From Variibacter sp. (GTDB lineage Bacteria; Pseudomonadota; Alphaproteobacteria; Rhizobiales; Xanthobacteraceae), in the NCBI GenBank assembly GCA_019689555.1, contig JADGHE010000019.1, positions 1 through 53,150 on the forward strand: a stretch of DNA of 53,150 bases, given 5' to 3'. Of the stretch, positions 25,825 to 35,142 are shown in pieces. Below the pieces are notes generated by a model. It did not search any database. It had not been told where the DNA came from and worked only from the letters and a program-made list of their open reading frames with translations. Position 1 is the stretch's first letter; the number at the start of each line of letters is the position of its first letter. A program made the position numbers and the translations under genes.

Positions 25825-26425
25825 ATCGCGACCTCCCGCATCCTGCGTCGCCCTCGTCTTCCGCCGACAATGGGTACTCGGGCGACGCCGCGCAAGCCCT
25901 GCCGGTCCGCTCAGGGACGGCTGGAGGCCCGCGGGGGCGCGGCCCGTCCGTGAGCGCATGAATTCCATGCCGTGAACCCGATGTTAAGAAATGCGTGCGA
26001 TCCTTAGAATATGCAGGCACTGTTTTGCGCGGTTGCCTTGCTCGCGCTGGCAACCTCTTTGGACGCTTCCCTCTGCAACGGGCGCTACGCGCAAAGCGCA
26101 GCTCGCATGATCGCGAACATCGTGACCTATTTCCGTTAAACCGGTCACGGCCTCGCAGTCCTGCAAGATCGCTTTGTCCTTCAAGACCGCCTCGTCCTGC
26201 AGATCGCCTCGCGGCCGCACCCGCAGCTCCGCAATCGCGGACTGATTTTGCGGAATCGGCCGCTCGCCCTCTGTCCGACCGAAGCGCCCGCGGGGAGGAA
26301 TCGAGGCCGCGCCGCGCGCGAAAGCGCGGGCGAAAAGGCAAGCCGAAGGCGGGCGCGCGGCCGTCGCGCTTGACTTCGCGGCGCCGCCGGCGGCATGAGG
26401 CGCCGAACGCCGCCGGGACCCCTTC
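25825..26425. other. Divergent gap between ubiK and lgt
   Basis: A 600-bp gap that should carry both promoters. It contains ATGTTAAGAAATGCG and ATATGCAG motifs around 25981-26012, the short tandem repeats at 26159-26211, and otherwise Arg-rich shadow frames. No credible gene is seen. Confidence 0.5.
26159..26211. repeat. Three imperfect 17-18-bp tandem repeats
   Basis: TCCTGCAAGATCGCTTTG (26159-26176), TCCTTCAAGACCGCCTCG (26177-26194) and TCCTGCAGATCGCCTCG (26195-26211) follow each other directly. Intergenic; function unknown. Confidence 0.7.
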
Positions 26426-27250
26426 ATGCCGCTGTTTGCGATTCCCTTTCCGGCCTTCGATCCGGTGCTGGTGCAGATCGGGCCTTTCGCCATTCGGTGG
26501 TATGCGCTCGCCTATATCGGCGGCATTGTCATCGGCTGGCTTTACGGCCGCGCGCTCATCCGCTCGGAGCGGCTGTGGGGCCGGCCCGCGCCGCTGAAGA
26601 CCGTCGATTTCGACGACTTCGTGCTCTGGATCACGCTCGGCATCATTCTCGGCGGCCGCATCGGCTACGTGCTGTTCTACAATGCCGGCTATTTCCTTGA
26701 GCATCCGCTCGAAGCCTTGAAGCTCTGGAAGGGCGGCATGTCCTTCCACGGCGGATTCATCGGCTGCGTCCTCGCGGTGACGCTGTTCGCTCTGCGCCGC
26801 GGCGTGCCGATTCTCCCCCTGGGCGACATCACCTGTGCGGTCGGGCCGGTCGGGCTGTTTCTCGGCCGCATCGCCAACTTCATCAACGGCGAACTGTGGG
26901 GGCGGCCCGCCGACGTGCCCTGGGCGATGGTGTTTCCGGGAGCGGGGCCGCTGCCGCGCCATCCGAGCCAGCTCTACGAGGCGTTTCTGGAGGGCGTGGT
27001 GCTGTTCGCGGTGCTCGCCGTCCTAATTCGTTGCGGCGCGCTGCGCCGGCCCGGACTGATCGTCGGCGCCTTCGCGCTCGGCTACGGCGTCGCCCGCATC
27101 ACCGGGGAGTTCTTCCGCGAGCCCGATCCTCAGCTCGGCTTTCTATGGGGCGGCCTGACGATGGGGATGCTGCTGTCCGCGCCGATGATCGTGGCGGGCC
27201 TTGTCTTCATCGCCGTCGCGCTGCGGCGCAGGCCGGCGGCCGCGACGTGA
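26426..27250 (+). CDS. lgt: Prolipoprotein diacylglyceryl transferase
   Basis: A 274-residue inner-membrane enzyme that transfers diacylglycerol from phosphatidylglycerol to the lipobox cysteine of prolipoproteins, including the PEGA-like lipoprotein encoded at the end of this window. About seven hydrophobic segments. Signatures: [23 protein letters not shown] with the essential His, and the Lgt signature [17 protein letters not shown], then HPSQLYEA. Its stop overlaps the start of the next gene by 4 bp (GTGA). It begins an lgt-methyltransferase-pgeF order known in Hyphomicrobiales. Confidence 0.97.
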   Translation: MPLFAIPFPAFDPVLVQIGPFAIRWYALAYIGGIVIGWLYGRALIRSERLWGRPAPLKTVDFDDFVLWITLGIILGGRIGYVLFYNAGYFLEHPLEALKLWKGGMSFHGGFIGCVLAVTLFALRRGVPILPLGDITCAVGPVGLFLGRIANFINGELWGRPADVPWAMVFPGAGPLPRHPSQLYEAFLEGVVLFAVLAVLIRCGALRRPGLIVGAFALGYGVARITGEFFREPDPQLGFLWGGLTMGMLLSAPMIVAGLVFIAVALRRRPAAAT

Positions 27251-28344
27251 GCGAGCCGACCCCGCTCGCGCGCGAGCTGCGGCGCATCCTCGCGACCGAG
27301 GGCCCGATCTCGGTCGCCGACTACATGGCGCTCTGCCTCGCGCATCCGGTGCACGGCTATTACCGCACGCGCGATCCTCTGGGGGCGGCGGGCGATTTCG
27401 TCACCGCGCCGGAGGTGAGCCAGATGTTCGGGGAGCTGCTCGGCCTGTGGGCGGCCGGCGTCTGGCAGCGGATGGGCGCGCCGCACCCGGTCGTGCTCGC
27501 GGAGCTCGGGCCCGGCCGGGGCACGCTGATGGCGGACGCGCTGCGCGCGGCGCGGATCGTGCCCGCCTTCCGCGCGGCGCTCGCCGTGCATCTCGTCGAG
27601 ATCAGCCCGGCGCTGCGGCGCCGGCAGCAGGAGACGCTCGCCGCAAGCGGCGTCGCGATCGCCTGGCACGACGACGTCGCCACGCTGCCGGAGGGGCCGC
27701 TCATCGTCTTCGCCAACGAGTTCTTCGACGCCCTTCCGGTGCATCAGGCGGTGAAGACGGCCGACGGCTGGCACGAGCGCATGGTGGGGCTCGACGAATC
27801 GGGACGCCTCGTGCGCGCGCTCGATCCGGCGCCGCTGCCACGCTTCGAGGCTCTGCTCCCGGCGCATTTGCGCCCGGCGCCGGTCGGCGCGGTGTTCGAA
27901 TGGCGCTCCGACGCGGTTGTGACGGAGCTTGCGCGCCGCCTGGTCCGGTTCGGCGGAGCTGCGCTCATCGTCGATTACGGCCACGCGCCCTCGGCCTTCG
28001 GCGACACGCTGCAGGCCGTGCGCGGGCACGCCTACGCCGATCCCCTGGAAGCGCCGGGCGAGGCCGACCTGACCGCGCATGTCGATTTCGCGGCCATCGC
28101 GGCGGCGGCCGAGCGCGCCGGGGCGCAGGCGCTCGGCCCCGTGACCCAGGGCGAGTTCCTGCGCCGGCTCGGAATCGAGCTGCGGGCGGCGCGGCTGAAG
28201 GCCTCGGCCACGCCCGCGCAGCGCGAAGCGATCGACGCGGCGCTGCTACGCCTCACCGGCGGCGGACGCGAAAATATGGGCGAGCTCTTCAAGGTGCTGG
28301 TGCTCGGCGACCCGAGGCTCGGCCTGACGGACGTCATTCCCTAG
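27247..28344 (+). CDS. SAM-dependent methyltransferase, MidA/NDUFAF7 family
   Basis: A 365-residue class I methyltransferase homologous to mitochondrial NDUFAF7/MidA, which methylates an arginine of complex I subunit NDUFS2 during assembly. Visible: the N-terminal [41 protein letters not shown], the SAM motif [26 protein letters not shown] and the C-terminal MGELFKVL. The start is GTG at 27247, overlapping lgt; the frame is open upstream within lgt but has no homology. A respiratory role would fit the presence of petABC, but the bacterial substrate is not established. Confidence 0.92.
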   Translation: MSEPTPLARELRRILATEGPISVADYMALCLAHPVHGYYRTRDPLGAAGDFVTAPEVSQMFGELLGLWAAGVWQRMGAPHPVVLAELGPGRGTLMADALRAARIVPAFRAALAVHLVEISPALRRRQQETLAASGVAIAWHDDVATLPEGPLIVFANEFFDALPVHQAVKTADGWHERMVGLDESGRLVRALDPAPLPRFEALLPAHLRPAPVGAVFEWRSDAVVTELARRLVRFGGAALIVDYGHAPSAFGDTLQAVRGHAYADPLEAPGEADLTAHVDFAAIAAAAERAGAQALGPVTQGEFLRRLGIELRAARLKASATPAQREAIDAALLRLTGGGRENMGELFKVLVLGDPRLGLTDVIP

Positions 28345-28565
28345 CGCGTCCTCGGCTCGCGGCCCCGCGAGTCGCCCCGGCACGAAGCGGTCCACTGCGC
28401 CTCCTCGAAAAGACTCGCCGGCTCCTTCCGACGGTGCGGCTCCCATCGCAAATTTTTGTTTCTGAGGAATGGCTTGCGGACTGATGCGCACCTGAAGTCT
28501 CCGCGCCTCTTCACCTCCCGTGGCAAGCGATGGAGGCAACGGGAAGCTGCCACGTCCTGTCCCCC

Positions 28566-28597
28566 CAACGTCTCCTCCCGTCAACGTCTCCTCCCGT
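28566..28597. repeat. Perfect 16-bp tandem duplication
   Basis: CAACGTCTCCTCCCGT occurs twice in tandem (28566-28581, 28582-28597), followed by the partial copy CGTCG. Pyrimidine-rich, intergenic. Confidence 0.85.
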
Positions 28598-28637
28598 CGT
28601 CGCCTTCCCGCCGCCGGCTCCGCTTCGCTCTCGCGAC

Positions 28638-28700
28638 GATTAAATATGTCATTCTATCAATTATTTATACGAAAATTTGCATCTTAAATTGCAAGCTTTT
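28638..28700. other. AT-rich patch with small inverted repeat
   Basis: Only 14 of 63 bases are G or C, against about two-thirds in the surroundings. It contains the inverted repeat TTGCA-N8-TGCAA (28677-28694). It might be a promoter or upstream element, a binding site for a nucleoid protein, or a relic of inserted DNA; no flanking repeats or integrase gene are seen. Confidence 0.6.
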
Positions 28701-28985
28701 CGGCGCAGTTTTTCCTCCTCCGCAAGTCGTCCCCCCTCCGCCAAGTCTTCATCCTCCATTTGAACGGGCGCCCCGGATGCGCCCTCCGCGCTGTCGGGAT
28801 CGCGGTGCTCCCGCCTTCGTCCCCCGGCGAGCCGTTCGGGTGCGCTTGCGCGACCGGGCCGGCCGAGCCGCCGGTGCCGCGGAATCGATCGGGACCGGAT
28901 TGCGCAAGACCGGGGGATCGCGCACATACGGGGCCATCCGCCCCGATTCGGCCCCGGGCCGCCGTCGGGCGACAGGGCGCGAGAG

Positions 28986-29780
28986 ATGCCGCAGTCCGTT
29001 ATGCATGCCCCGATGCTTTGCGCGACCTCGCTGTCCGCGCTGCCGAACGTGAGGCATGGCTTCTTCACGCGCGAAGGCGGGGTGTCTTTGGGTCTCTATG
29101 CCAGCCTCAACGGGGGCCTCGGTTCGAAAGACGCCGCCGAGAACGTGAGCGAGAACCGGGCGCGCATGGCGGCGGCGCTCGGCGTACGCGCGGACCGGTT
29201 CGTCACCGCCTACCAGATCCACTCGCCGGGCGTGGTCGTCGCCGAACGCCCCTGGACGCCCGAGAACGCGCCGCGCGCGGACGCCGTGGTGACGCGGGTG
29301 CCGGGCCTCGCCGTCGGCGTGACGACGGCCGACTGCGGCCCGGTGCTGCTCGCGGATGCGGAGGCCGGCGTGGTCGGTGCGGCCCATGCCGGCTGGAAGG
29401 GGGCGCTCGCCGGCGTGGTGGAGGCGACGGTTGCGGCCATGGAGCGGCTGGGGGCGCGCCGCGCGCGCATCGTGGCCGCGATCGGGCCGATGATCCGGCA
29501 GCCGAACTACGAGGTGGGGCCCGAGCTGGTCGAGCGCTTCTGCGCCTCCGACGCGGGCAACGTCGCCTTCTTCCGGCCCGCGCCGCGGCCGGGGCGCAGC
29601 CTGTTCGACCTGCCGGGCTACATCGCGTCGCGCCTTGCCGCCGCCGGCGTTGCGGCGATCGAGGATTTGGGTCATTGCACCTATGCGGACCCGGCCCGAT
29701 TTTATAGCTACCGGCGCGCCACTCATCGCGGCGAGCCCGACTATGGCCGCCACGTCAACGCGGTGGCGCTCGCGGAATAG
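28986..29780 (+). CDS. pgeF: Peptidoglycan editing factor PgeF (YfiH/laccase-domain family)
   Basis: A 264-residue member of the YfiH/LACC1 family. Motifs: [35 protein letters not shown], the conserved [30 protein letters not shown] and [18 protein letters not shown]. The zinc-binding His/Cys residues in the HGFFT, TADC and HAGWKG elements are intact. In E. coli YfiH removes wrongly incorporated L-Ser from muropeptides; homologues show purine nucleoside activity. The start at 28986 lacks a strong ribosome binding site and an ATG at 29001 is an alternative. Confidence 0.93.
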   Translation: MPQSVMHAPMLCATSLSALPNVRHGFFTREGGVSLGLYASLNGGLGSKDAAENVSENRARMAAALGVRADRFVTAYQIHSPGVVVAERPWTPENAPRADAVVTRVPGLAVGVTTADCGPVLLADAEAGVVGAAHAGWKGALAGVVEATVAAMERLGARRARIVAAIGPMIRQPNYEVGPELVERFCASDAGNVAFFRPAPRPGRSLFDLPGYIASRLAAAGVAAIEDLGHCTYADPARFYSYRRATHRGEPDYGRHVNAVALAE

Positions 29781-29896
29781 GGGCGGGGGCGGGACCGCCC
29801 GGCCTCACGCCGGCGGGGACAACGCCTGCGACATATTGCCCAGTTCCCGGCGGGTTGTTATCAGGACCGCCCTGTATTTGGGGCAAGGAGCAGGGG

Positions 29897-30850
29897 ATGG
29901 CGGCCAAAAACGGTGCGATCAAGCTGGTCGCCGGCAATGCCAACCGCGCGCTCGCCGATGCCGTGGCTGCCTATCTGGCTATACCTCTGAGCAAGGCTGT
30001 GGTGCGGCGCTTTGCCGACATGGAGATCTTCGTCGAGATCCAGGAGAACGTCCGCGGCGCGGACGTCTTCGTGCTGCAGTCGACGTCGTATCCCGCCAAC
30101 GACCATCTGATGGAGCTTTTGATCATCATCGACGCGCTGCGGCGCGCCTCGGCGCGGCGCATCACGGCGGTGATTCCCTATTTCGGCTATGCACGGCAGG
30201 ACCGTAAGCCCGGCCCGCGCACGCCCATTTCGGCCAAGCTCGTCGCCAATCTGATCACGCGCGCCGGCGCCGACCGCGTCATGACGGTGGACCTGCACGC
30301 CGGCCAGATCCAGGGATTCTTCGACATCCCGACGGACAATCTCTATGCCTCGCCCGTCATGGTGCGGGACATCCGCGAGCGCTTCGACCTGTCGAAGGTG
30401 ATGGTGGTGTCGCCCGACGTCGGCGGCGTGGTGCGCGCGCGCGGCCTTGCCAAGCGCATCAACGCGCCGCTCGCCATCATCGACAAGCGCCGTGAGCGCC
30501 CCGGCGAATCCGAAGTGATGAACGTGATCGGCGACGTCGCCGGCTACACGTGCATCCTGGTCGACGACATCGTGGACTCCGGCGGCACGCTGGTGAACGC
30601 CGCCGACGCGCTGCTGGAGCACGGGGCCTCGAGCGTCTACGCCTATATCAGCCATGGCGTGCTGTCGGGCGGCGCGGTGGCGCGCGTCACCGCTTCGCGG
30701 CTCAAGGAGCTCGTCATCACGGACTCCATTCAGCCGACCGAGGCCGTGCGCGTCGCGCGCAACATCCGCGTTCTCTCGATCGCGAGCCTGCTCGGCGAGG
30801 CGATCGGACGAACCGCCGCGGAGGAGAGCGTCTCCAGCCTGTTCGATTGA
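29897..30850 (+). CDS. prs: Ribose-phosphate pyrophosphokinase (PRPP synthetase)
   Basis: A 317-residue enzyme making PRPP from ribose-5-phosphate and ATP for purine, pyrimidine, His, Trp and NAD synthesis and for salvage enzymes such as Apt. Motifs: [28 protein letters not shown], the PRPP synthase signature [14 protein letters not shown] (His134 region) and the PRPP loop [10 protein letters not shown] at 222-231. The ATG at 29897 has AAGGAG 6 bp upstream; the frame is open 14 codons earlier without homology. Standard length. Confidence 0.97.
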   Translation: MAAKNGAIKLVAGNANRALADAVAAYLAIPLSKAVVRRFADMEIFVEIQENVRGADVFVLQSTSYPANDHLMELLIIIDALRRASARRITAVIPYFGYARQDRKPGPRTPISAKLVANLITRAGADRVMTVDLHAGQIQGFFDIPTDNLYASPVMVRDIRERFDLSKVMVVSPDVGGVVRARGLAKRINAPLAIIDKRRERPGESEVMNVIGDVAGYTCILVDDIVDSGGTLVNAADALLEHGASSVYAYISHGVLSGGAVARVTASRLKELVITDSIQPTEAVRVARNIRVLSIASLLGEAIGRTAAEESVSSLFD

Positions 30851-31290
30851 CGCGGCACCGGCCCGCAAGGCCAAGGCGGCTGCGCCGCCATGGCGCGCGC
30901 GCAGCCGCGCCGCCGCTCCGTGCCTGCGTCGCGGCCCAGGTTTCCGCCCGGCGCGCGCGGGCCTTTCATGACTTTCGGCTTCTTGCGCTTGCGCGCGCGG
31001 CGGGGAGCGCGCGCGCATTGCTCGCGAACAAGAACGGCCAGAGCGCTTTGCGTCGCCTTCCGCGCGCGCGTTTCTCGCACGCATCTTGGATGTGGATGAA
31101 AGCGTGGCGCCGTTGCGGACCCGCCGCGAATCCGGCCCGATGCATGCGCGCGAGCTTTGGTCTCGTTGCACGAAGCGGTTATAGTCGAATTGGAAAGTGA
31201 TTCGGCCTTCGGCTGTGCTGCGAGTTTGTCCACAGGGACGCACATGACAGGGGTGGCGTGAGCGTCTTCGCCACGGAACTTGGAGGCAGC
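30851..31290. other. Gap between prs and the YbjN-domain gene
   Basis: A 440-bp gap on the plus strand between two plus-strand genes. It starts with a small hairpin (GGCGGC-TGC-GCCGCC near 30874), without a T-run, and ends with the promoter-like element listed next. The rest is Arg-rich shadow frame. Confidence 0.5.
31157..31185 (+). promoter_or_regulatory. Candidate sigma-70-type promoter of the YbjN-domain gene
   Basis: TTGGTC (31157-31162), 17 bp, TATAGT (31180-31185; five of six matches to TATAAT). It lies about 105 bp before the YbjN start. The -35 match is weak. Confidence 0.35.
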
Positions 31291-31791
31291 ATGTCCTTGA
31301 TCGACGTTTCCGATGAGCGGCAGATCAATCCGGTCGACGTTGTCGAGCATCTTGCCGCGATCAAGGACTGGTCGTTCGATCGTTTCGGCGACGACGAGAT
31401 AGCGATCTCCATCAGCGGCCGCTGGACCGATTATCAGGTGTCCTTCACCTGGATGGACGAGATCGAGGCGCTGCATCTCGCCTGCGCGTTCGATTGTCGC
31501 GTGCCGGAGCACCGGCGCGCGGAGATGTTGCAGCTCATCGCGCACGTCAACGAGCAGCTCTGGATCGGCCATTTCGACCTGTGGAGTCGCGACGGCGTGA
31601 TCATGTTCCGTCACGCGCTCGTTCTCTCCGGCGGGCTCGAGCCGTCGGGCCGCCAGTGCGAAGTGCTGCTCGATGCCGCGCTCGACGCCTGCGAGCGCTA
31701 TTACCAGGCGTTCCAGTTCGTCGTTTGGGCGGGCAAGTCGGCGCGCGAGGCGATCGACGCTGCGATGTTCGAGACCGCGGGCGAGGCCTGA
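31291..31791 (+). CDS. YbjN-domain protein (type III secretion chaperone-like fold)
   Basis: A 166-residue protein with the YbjN domain over most of its length (ISGRWTDYQVSFTWMDEIEALHLACAFDCRVPE, LLQLIAHVNEQLWIGHFDLWSRDGVIMFRHAL-type pattern). YbjN is linked to stress, motility and exopolysaccharide phenotypes in E. coli; the biochemical role is unknown. The ATG at 31291 has GGAGG at ideal spacing; a GTG 11 codons upstream is unlikely. It precedes proC on the same strand, a linkage common in Hyphomicrobiales. Confidence 0.88.
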   Translation: MSLIDVSDERQINPVDVVEHLAAIKDWSFDRFGDDEIAISISGRWTDYQVSFTWMDEIEALHLACAFDCRVPEHRRAEMLQLIAHVNEQLWIGHFDLWSRDGVIMFRHALVLSGGLEPSGRQCEVLLDAALDACERYYQAFQFVVWAGKSAREAIDAAMFETAGEA

Positions 31792-32058
31792 TCGGGAGCG
31801 GGCGCGCCGGACGGGCGCGCCGCGCGGCTTCGCGCCGACGCGCGGTCTGAAGCCGCAGTCTTTCTCGCAATCCCTCTCGTTGTTCGATGTCGCCAAGGCA
31901 CGGTCCCGGAAGATCGGCACCGGCCGTGCGCCGCCGCGCACCCGCGGGGCGGCGCGTTTTCCCGTTGCATCGAACGCCGCTCTGGTTTCTCTGGTGCGCA
32001 CGATTCCTGTCTCCGGAAGGGTGTGGCCGCCGCTTCCGATCAAGCGCGAGGGCGCAGG

Positions 32059-32898
32059 ATGACGACGACGCGCGAGCGGACGCTCGACGGTTTCTCCGGC
32101 ACGCTGGTGCTGGTCGGCGCCGGCAAAATGGGCAGCGCGATGCTCCAGGGCTGGCTCGGCCTCGGTCTCGATCCCGCGCGGGTCGTCGTCATCGAGCCGC
32201 AGCCTTCGCCCGAGATCGCGGCGCTGAGCGCGCGAGGCCTGCAACTCAACCCGGCGATCGAAGGGCAGGCGACCGCGACCGTGATCGTCCTCGCGATCAA
32301 GCCGCAGATCGCGCCCGAGGTGGTGCCGGGCCTTGCGCCGCTCGTCGGGGAGGAGACGCTCGTGGTCTCGATCATGGCGGGGCGGACGCTGCGCTTCCTC
32401 GCCGAGGCTCTGCCGGCGGGCGCGGCGGCGGTGCGCGCGATGCCCAACACGCCGGCGGCGATCGGCCGCGGCATCACGGTTGCGGTCCCCAATCCCCGGG
32501 TCTGCGGAAGCCAGCGCGATCTCGCGCACGCGCTCCTCGCCGCCACGGGCGCCGTCGAGTGGGTGAGCGACGAGGGGCTGATGGACGCGGTCACGGCGGT
32601 TTCGGGGTCGGGGCCGGCCTATGTCTTCCTCTTGGCCGAATGTCTGGCGCGCGCGGGCGTCGCCGCGGGCCTCCCCGCTGATCTGGCCGCGCGCCTGGCC
32701 CGCGAAACGGTTGCGGGCGCCGGGGAACTCCTGCACCGCTCGACGCTTGATCCTGCGACGCTGCGCGCGAACGTCACCTCGCCCGGCGGCACCACGGCCG
32801 CCGCGCTTGCGGTGCTGATGGGCCCGCAGGGGCTCGATCCGCTGCTGCGGGAGGCCGTTGCCGAGGCGACCCGCCGTTCGCGCGAGCTCGCAGGGTAG
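32059..32898 (+). CDS. proC: Pyrroline-5-carboxylate reductase
   Basis: A 279-residue enzyme for the last step of proline synthesis. The N-terminal Rossmann fold carries LVLVGAGKMGSAMLQGWL, the middle has IKPQIAPEVVPGL and RAMPNTPAAIGRG, and the C-terminal dimerisation domain has DAVTAVSGSGPAYVFLLAECLARAGV with the ProC signature and NVTSPGGTTAAAL. The ATG at 32059 follows GAGGGCGCAGG; an upstream ATG at 32023 is less likely. It is followed by a TetR-like gene. Confidence 0.95.
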   Translation: MTTTRERTLDGFSGTLVLVGAGKMGSAMLQGWLGLGLDPARVVVIEPQPSPEIAALSARGLQLNPAIEGQATATVIVLAIKPQIAPEVVPGLAPLVGEETLVVSIMAGRTLRFLAEALPAGAAAVRAMPNTPAAIGRGITVAVPNPRVCGSQRDLAHALLAATGAVEWVSDEGLMDAVTAVSGSGPAYVFLLAECLARAGVAAGLPADLAARLARETVAGAGELLHRSTLDPATLRANVTSPGGTTAAALAVLMGPQGLDPLLREAVAEATRRSRELAG

Positions 32899-33012
32899 GG
32901 GGCCTCGCCGCCGTTGGAAGGCCGCAAACCCGGCTCTAGAATGGCCCGAGAGAATGGCCCGAGAACGGCCGCTCTGACATGAACGCGTTCGCAACGCTGC
33001 ACGGAGGCCGCC

Positions 33013-33714
33013 ATGGCCGAGACGCCCGAATCCACAGCGCCCGCTCCTGAAAGGTCCGACCGCGAAAAGATCATCGACGCCTTCATGGCGCTGCTCGCGG
33101 AGCAGCGCTTCGAAGAAATCACCTTCGCCGCCGTCGCCGAGCGCGCCGAGGTGCCGCTGCATCGCTGCCGGGCCGAGTTCCATTCGCTGCTCGCGGTGCT
33201 CGCCGCGCACATCGAAGAAATCGACCGCGCCGTACTCGCCGCGCAGGACCCCGAGATGGCGGCCGAGCCGCCGCGCGAGCGGCTGTTCGACATCCTGATG
33301 CGCCGGCTCGAGGCTTTGGCGCCGCACAAGGCGGCGCTGCGCTCGCTCGCGCGATCGGCCCGCTTCAATCCGCCGCTTGCGCTCGCGATCAACGGGCTCG
33401 TCGTGCGGTCGCAGGCCTGGATGCTCGAAGCCGCCGGCATTGCGACCGGCGGGCTCAGGGGCGCGATTCGTGCCCAGGGCATGGCCTGCCTCTATGCCGA
33501 CGTGCTGCGCGTCTGGTTCTATGACGACGATCCCGGCCTGTCGCGCACCATGGCGGCGCTCGACCGCCAGCTTGCGCGCGGCGCGCGCTGGTCGCACTGC
33601 CTCGACGATCTGTTCTGGATCGTGCCCTGTCCCCGCCGCGCGGAGCGCTGGCGCGCGCGCGAGCGCGAGCGGCGCCGCGGGGCCGAGCCGGGCGAGCAGC
33701 CCGCGGTCGTCTGA
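33013..33714 (+). CDS. TetR-like transcriptional regulator
   Basis: A 233-residue helical protein. Residues about 18-65 form a TetR-type helix-turn-helix (REKIIDAFMALLAEQRFEEITFAAVAERAEV), but the usual recognition-helix end (YxHFxSK) is replaced by LHRCRAEFHSLLAVL, so DNA binding may be altered. The C-terminal part (RRLEALAPHKAALRSLARS, later CLYADVLRVWFYDDDP) recalls the TetR/COQ9 fold, so a COQ9-like lipid-binding role is an alternative. The tail is Arg/Glu-rich. It is convergent with the histidine kinase gene, 39 bp apart. Confidence 0.8.
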   Translation: MAETPESTAPAPERSDREKIIDAFMALLAEQRFEEITFAAVAERAEVPLHRCRAEFHSLLAVLAAHIEEIDRAVLAAQDPEMAAEPPRERLFDILMRRLEALAPHKAALRSLARSARFNPPLALAINGLVVRSQAWMLEAAGIATGGLRGAIRAQGMACLYADVLRVWFYDDDPGLSRTMAALDRQLARGARWSHCLDDLFWIVPCPRRAERWRARERERRRGAEPGEQPAVV

Positions 33715-33753
33715 CCGTCTTCTACACCGCCCGGTTGCAAGGCGCCGGCGCCG

Positions 33754-35142
33754 TCACACGGGCACGCGCACGGTCGCGCGCAGGCCGCCGAGGGGGCTGT
33801 CGCCGAGCGAGATTTCGCCGCCGTGCGAGCGCGCGATGTCGCGCGCGATGGCAAGGCCCAGTCCGGTGCCGATCTCGTCCTGATTGCGGGCGTCGTCGAG
33901 GCGCAGGAACGGCTTGAACACCTCCTCGCGCATCGCCGCCGGGATGCCCGGGCCGTCGTCGTCGACGGTGATGGTGAGCCACCGGTGGTCGCGATGGCCG
34001 GTTAGATTGATCGACTGCGCATAGCGCGCCGCATTGGACACGAGGTTGCCGATGCAGCGGCGGAAGGCGGCCGGCTTCACGGTGACGATCGGCTGGCCGT
34101 AAAAGGTCGCGTTCGCCGTGCGCCCGGCGCGCTCCGCGTCCGCCTTGAACTCGTCGAGCAGCTTGGCGATGTCGGTCGGCACCGAGGCTTCGCCCGCGTC
34201 GCCGCGCGCGAAGGCGAGATAGGCTTCGAGCATGCGCTCCATCTCGCCGACATCCTTCTTCAGGGCTTCGACCTCGGGGCTCTCGCCGAGCAGCGCGAGC
34301 TCGAGCTTGAAGCGCGTCAGCATCGTGCGCAGGTCGTGGGAGACGCCGGCGAGCATCGTGGTGCGCTGATCCACGGTGCGTTCGATGCGCCGCTTCATCT
34401 CGATGAAGGCCTGCGCGGCCCGGCGCACCTCGCGCGCCCCGCGCGGCTTGAAGCTCGGCACCTCGCGTCCCTTGCCGAAGCTCTCGGCGGCGTCCGCCAG
34501 CGCGAGGATCGGCCGGATCTGGTTGCGCAGAAACAGGATGGCGAGCAGTAGCAGCACCATCGAGGTGCCGAACATCCACAGGAAGAAGATGTGCGAGTTG
34601 GAGGCGTAGGCGGAGCTGCGCTGGGCGAAGACCCGCATCACGGCGTCGTTGAGCTTGATGCGGATCTCGACGAGCGAGGAGCGCCCCACCGTGTCGATCC
34701 AGAACGGCCGGCCGACCTTGCGCATCAGCTCGACCGACAAGGTCTGATCGAGCAGGGAGAAGAACGGCTTCGCCCGCGGCCCGGGCATTTCCGTCGGCGG
34801 CAGGAAGTCGACGGAAAGGCGCAGCCGATCCTGCGCGATGCGGCGCAGAACGGTGTGCTGCGGGTCCTGCGGAAAATTCTCGTAGATGTCGATGAGGGCG
34901 GCGATGTCCTGCGTGACGGCGGCGGAGAGGCGCCGCGTGACCGTGTTCCAGTGCCGCTCCATGAACACGAACGCCACCACCGACTGCAGCAGCACCATCG
35001 GCGTGACGATGATGAGGAGCGTGCGGGCGTAGAGGCCCTTCGGCATCCGGCTGTTGAGCCAGGCGCCGATACGGTTCCAGGGCCCCGCGAGCCTCCCCGC
35101 GACGGAGCGCAGAGCCGAGAGGTTGAGTTCCAGGCTCGTCAT
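33754..35142 (-). CDS. Sensor histidine kinase (EnvZ-like), partner of adjacent OmpR-type regulator
   Basis: A 462-residue inner-membrane kinase: transmembrane helix 1 at about 40-60, a periplasmic domain of about 125 residues, helix 2 at about 186-206, a HAMP segment to about 260, the DHp domain with His269, and a catalytic domain with N-box (IGNLVSNAARYA), VDDDGPGIP and GTGLGLAIARDI. The H-box reads HDLRTMLTR: the usual Pro after HDLRT is Met (274), a position linked to phosphatase/kinase balance in this class. Its start overlaps the response regulator stop (ATGA), so the two are coupled. The signal is unknown. Confidence 0.94.
   Translation of the reverse strand: MTSLELNLSALRSVAGRLAGPWNRIGAWLNSRMPKGLYARTLLIIVTPMVLLQSVVAFVFMERHWNTVTRRLSAAVTQDIAALIDIYENFPQDPQHTVLRRIAQDRLRLSVDFLPPTEMPGPRAKPFFSLLDQTLSVELMRKVGRPFWIDTVGRSSLVEIRIKLNDAVMRVFAQRSSAYASNSHIFFLWMFGTSMVLLLLAILFLRNQIRPILALADAAESFGKGREVPSFKPRGAREVRRAAQAFIEMKRRIERTVDQRTTMLAGVSHDLRTMLTRFKLELALLGESPEVEALKKDVGEMERMLEAYLAFARGDAGEASVPTDIAKLLDEFKADAERAGRTANATFYGQPIVTVKPAAFRRCIGNLVSNAARYAQSINLTGHRDHRWLTITVDDDGPGIPAAMREEVFKPFLRLDDARNQDEIGTGLGLAIARDIARSHGGEISLGDSPLGGLRATVRVPV

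Larger units (their letters stand above)
28345..28985. other. 641-bp gap before pgeF with an AT-rich core
   Basis: The gap has three parts: a GC-rich first 220 bp, pyrimidine-rich repeats (28560-28620), and an AT-rich core followed by more pyrimidine-rich sequence (TCCTCC-type runs at about 28713-28757). Frames across it have no ribosome binding sites and look like shadows. No RNA gene was recognised. Confidence 0.5.

Noticed and set aside
30730-33597. A 955-codon minus-strand frame spanning prs end, YbjN, proC and TetR genes
   Set aside because: Four supported genes are encoded on the other strand; composition is Arg-rich shadow.
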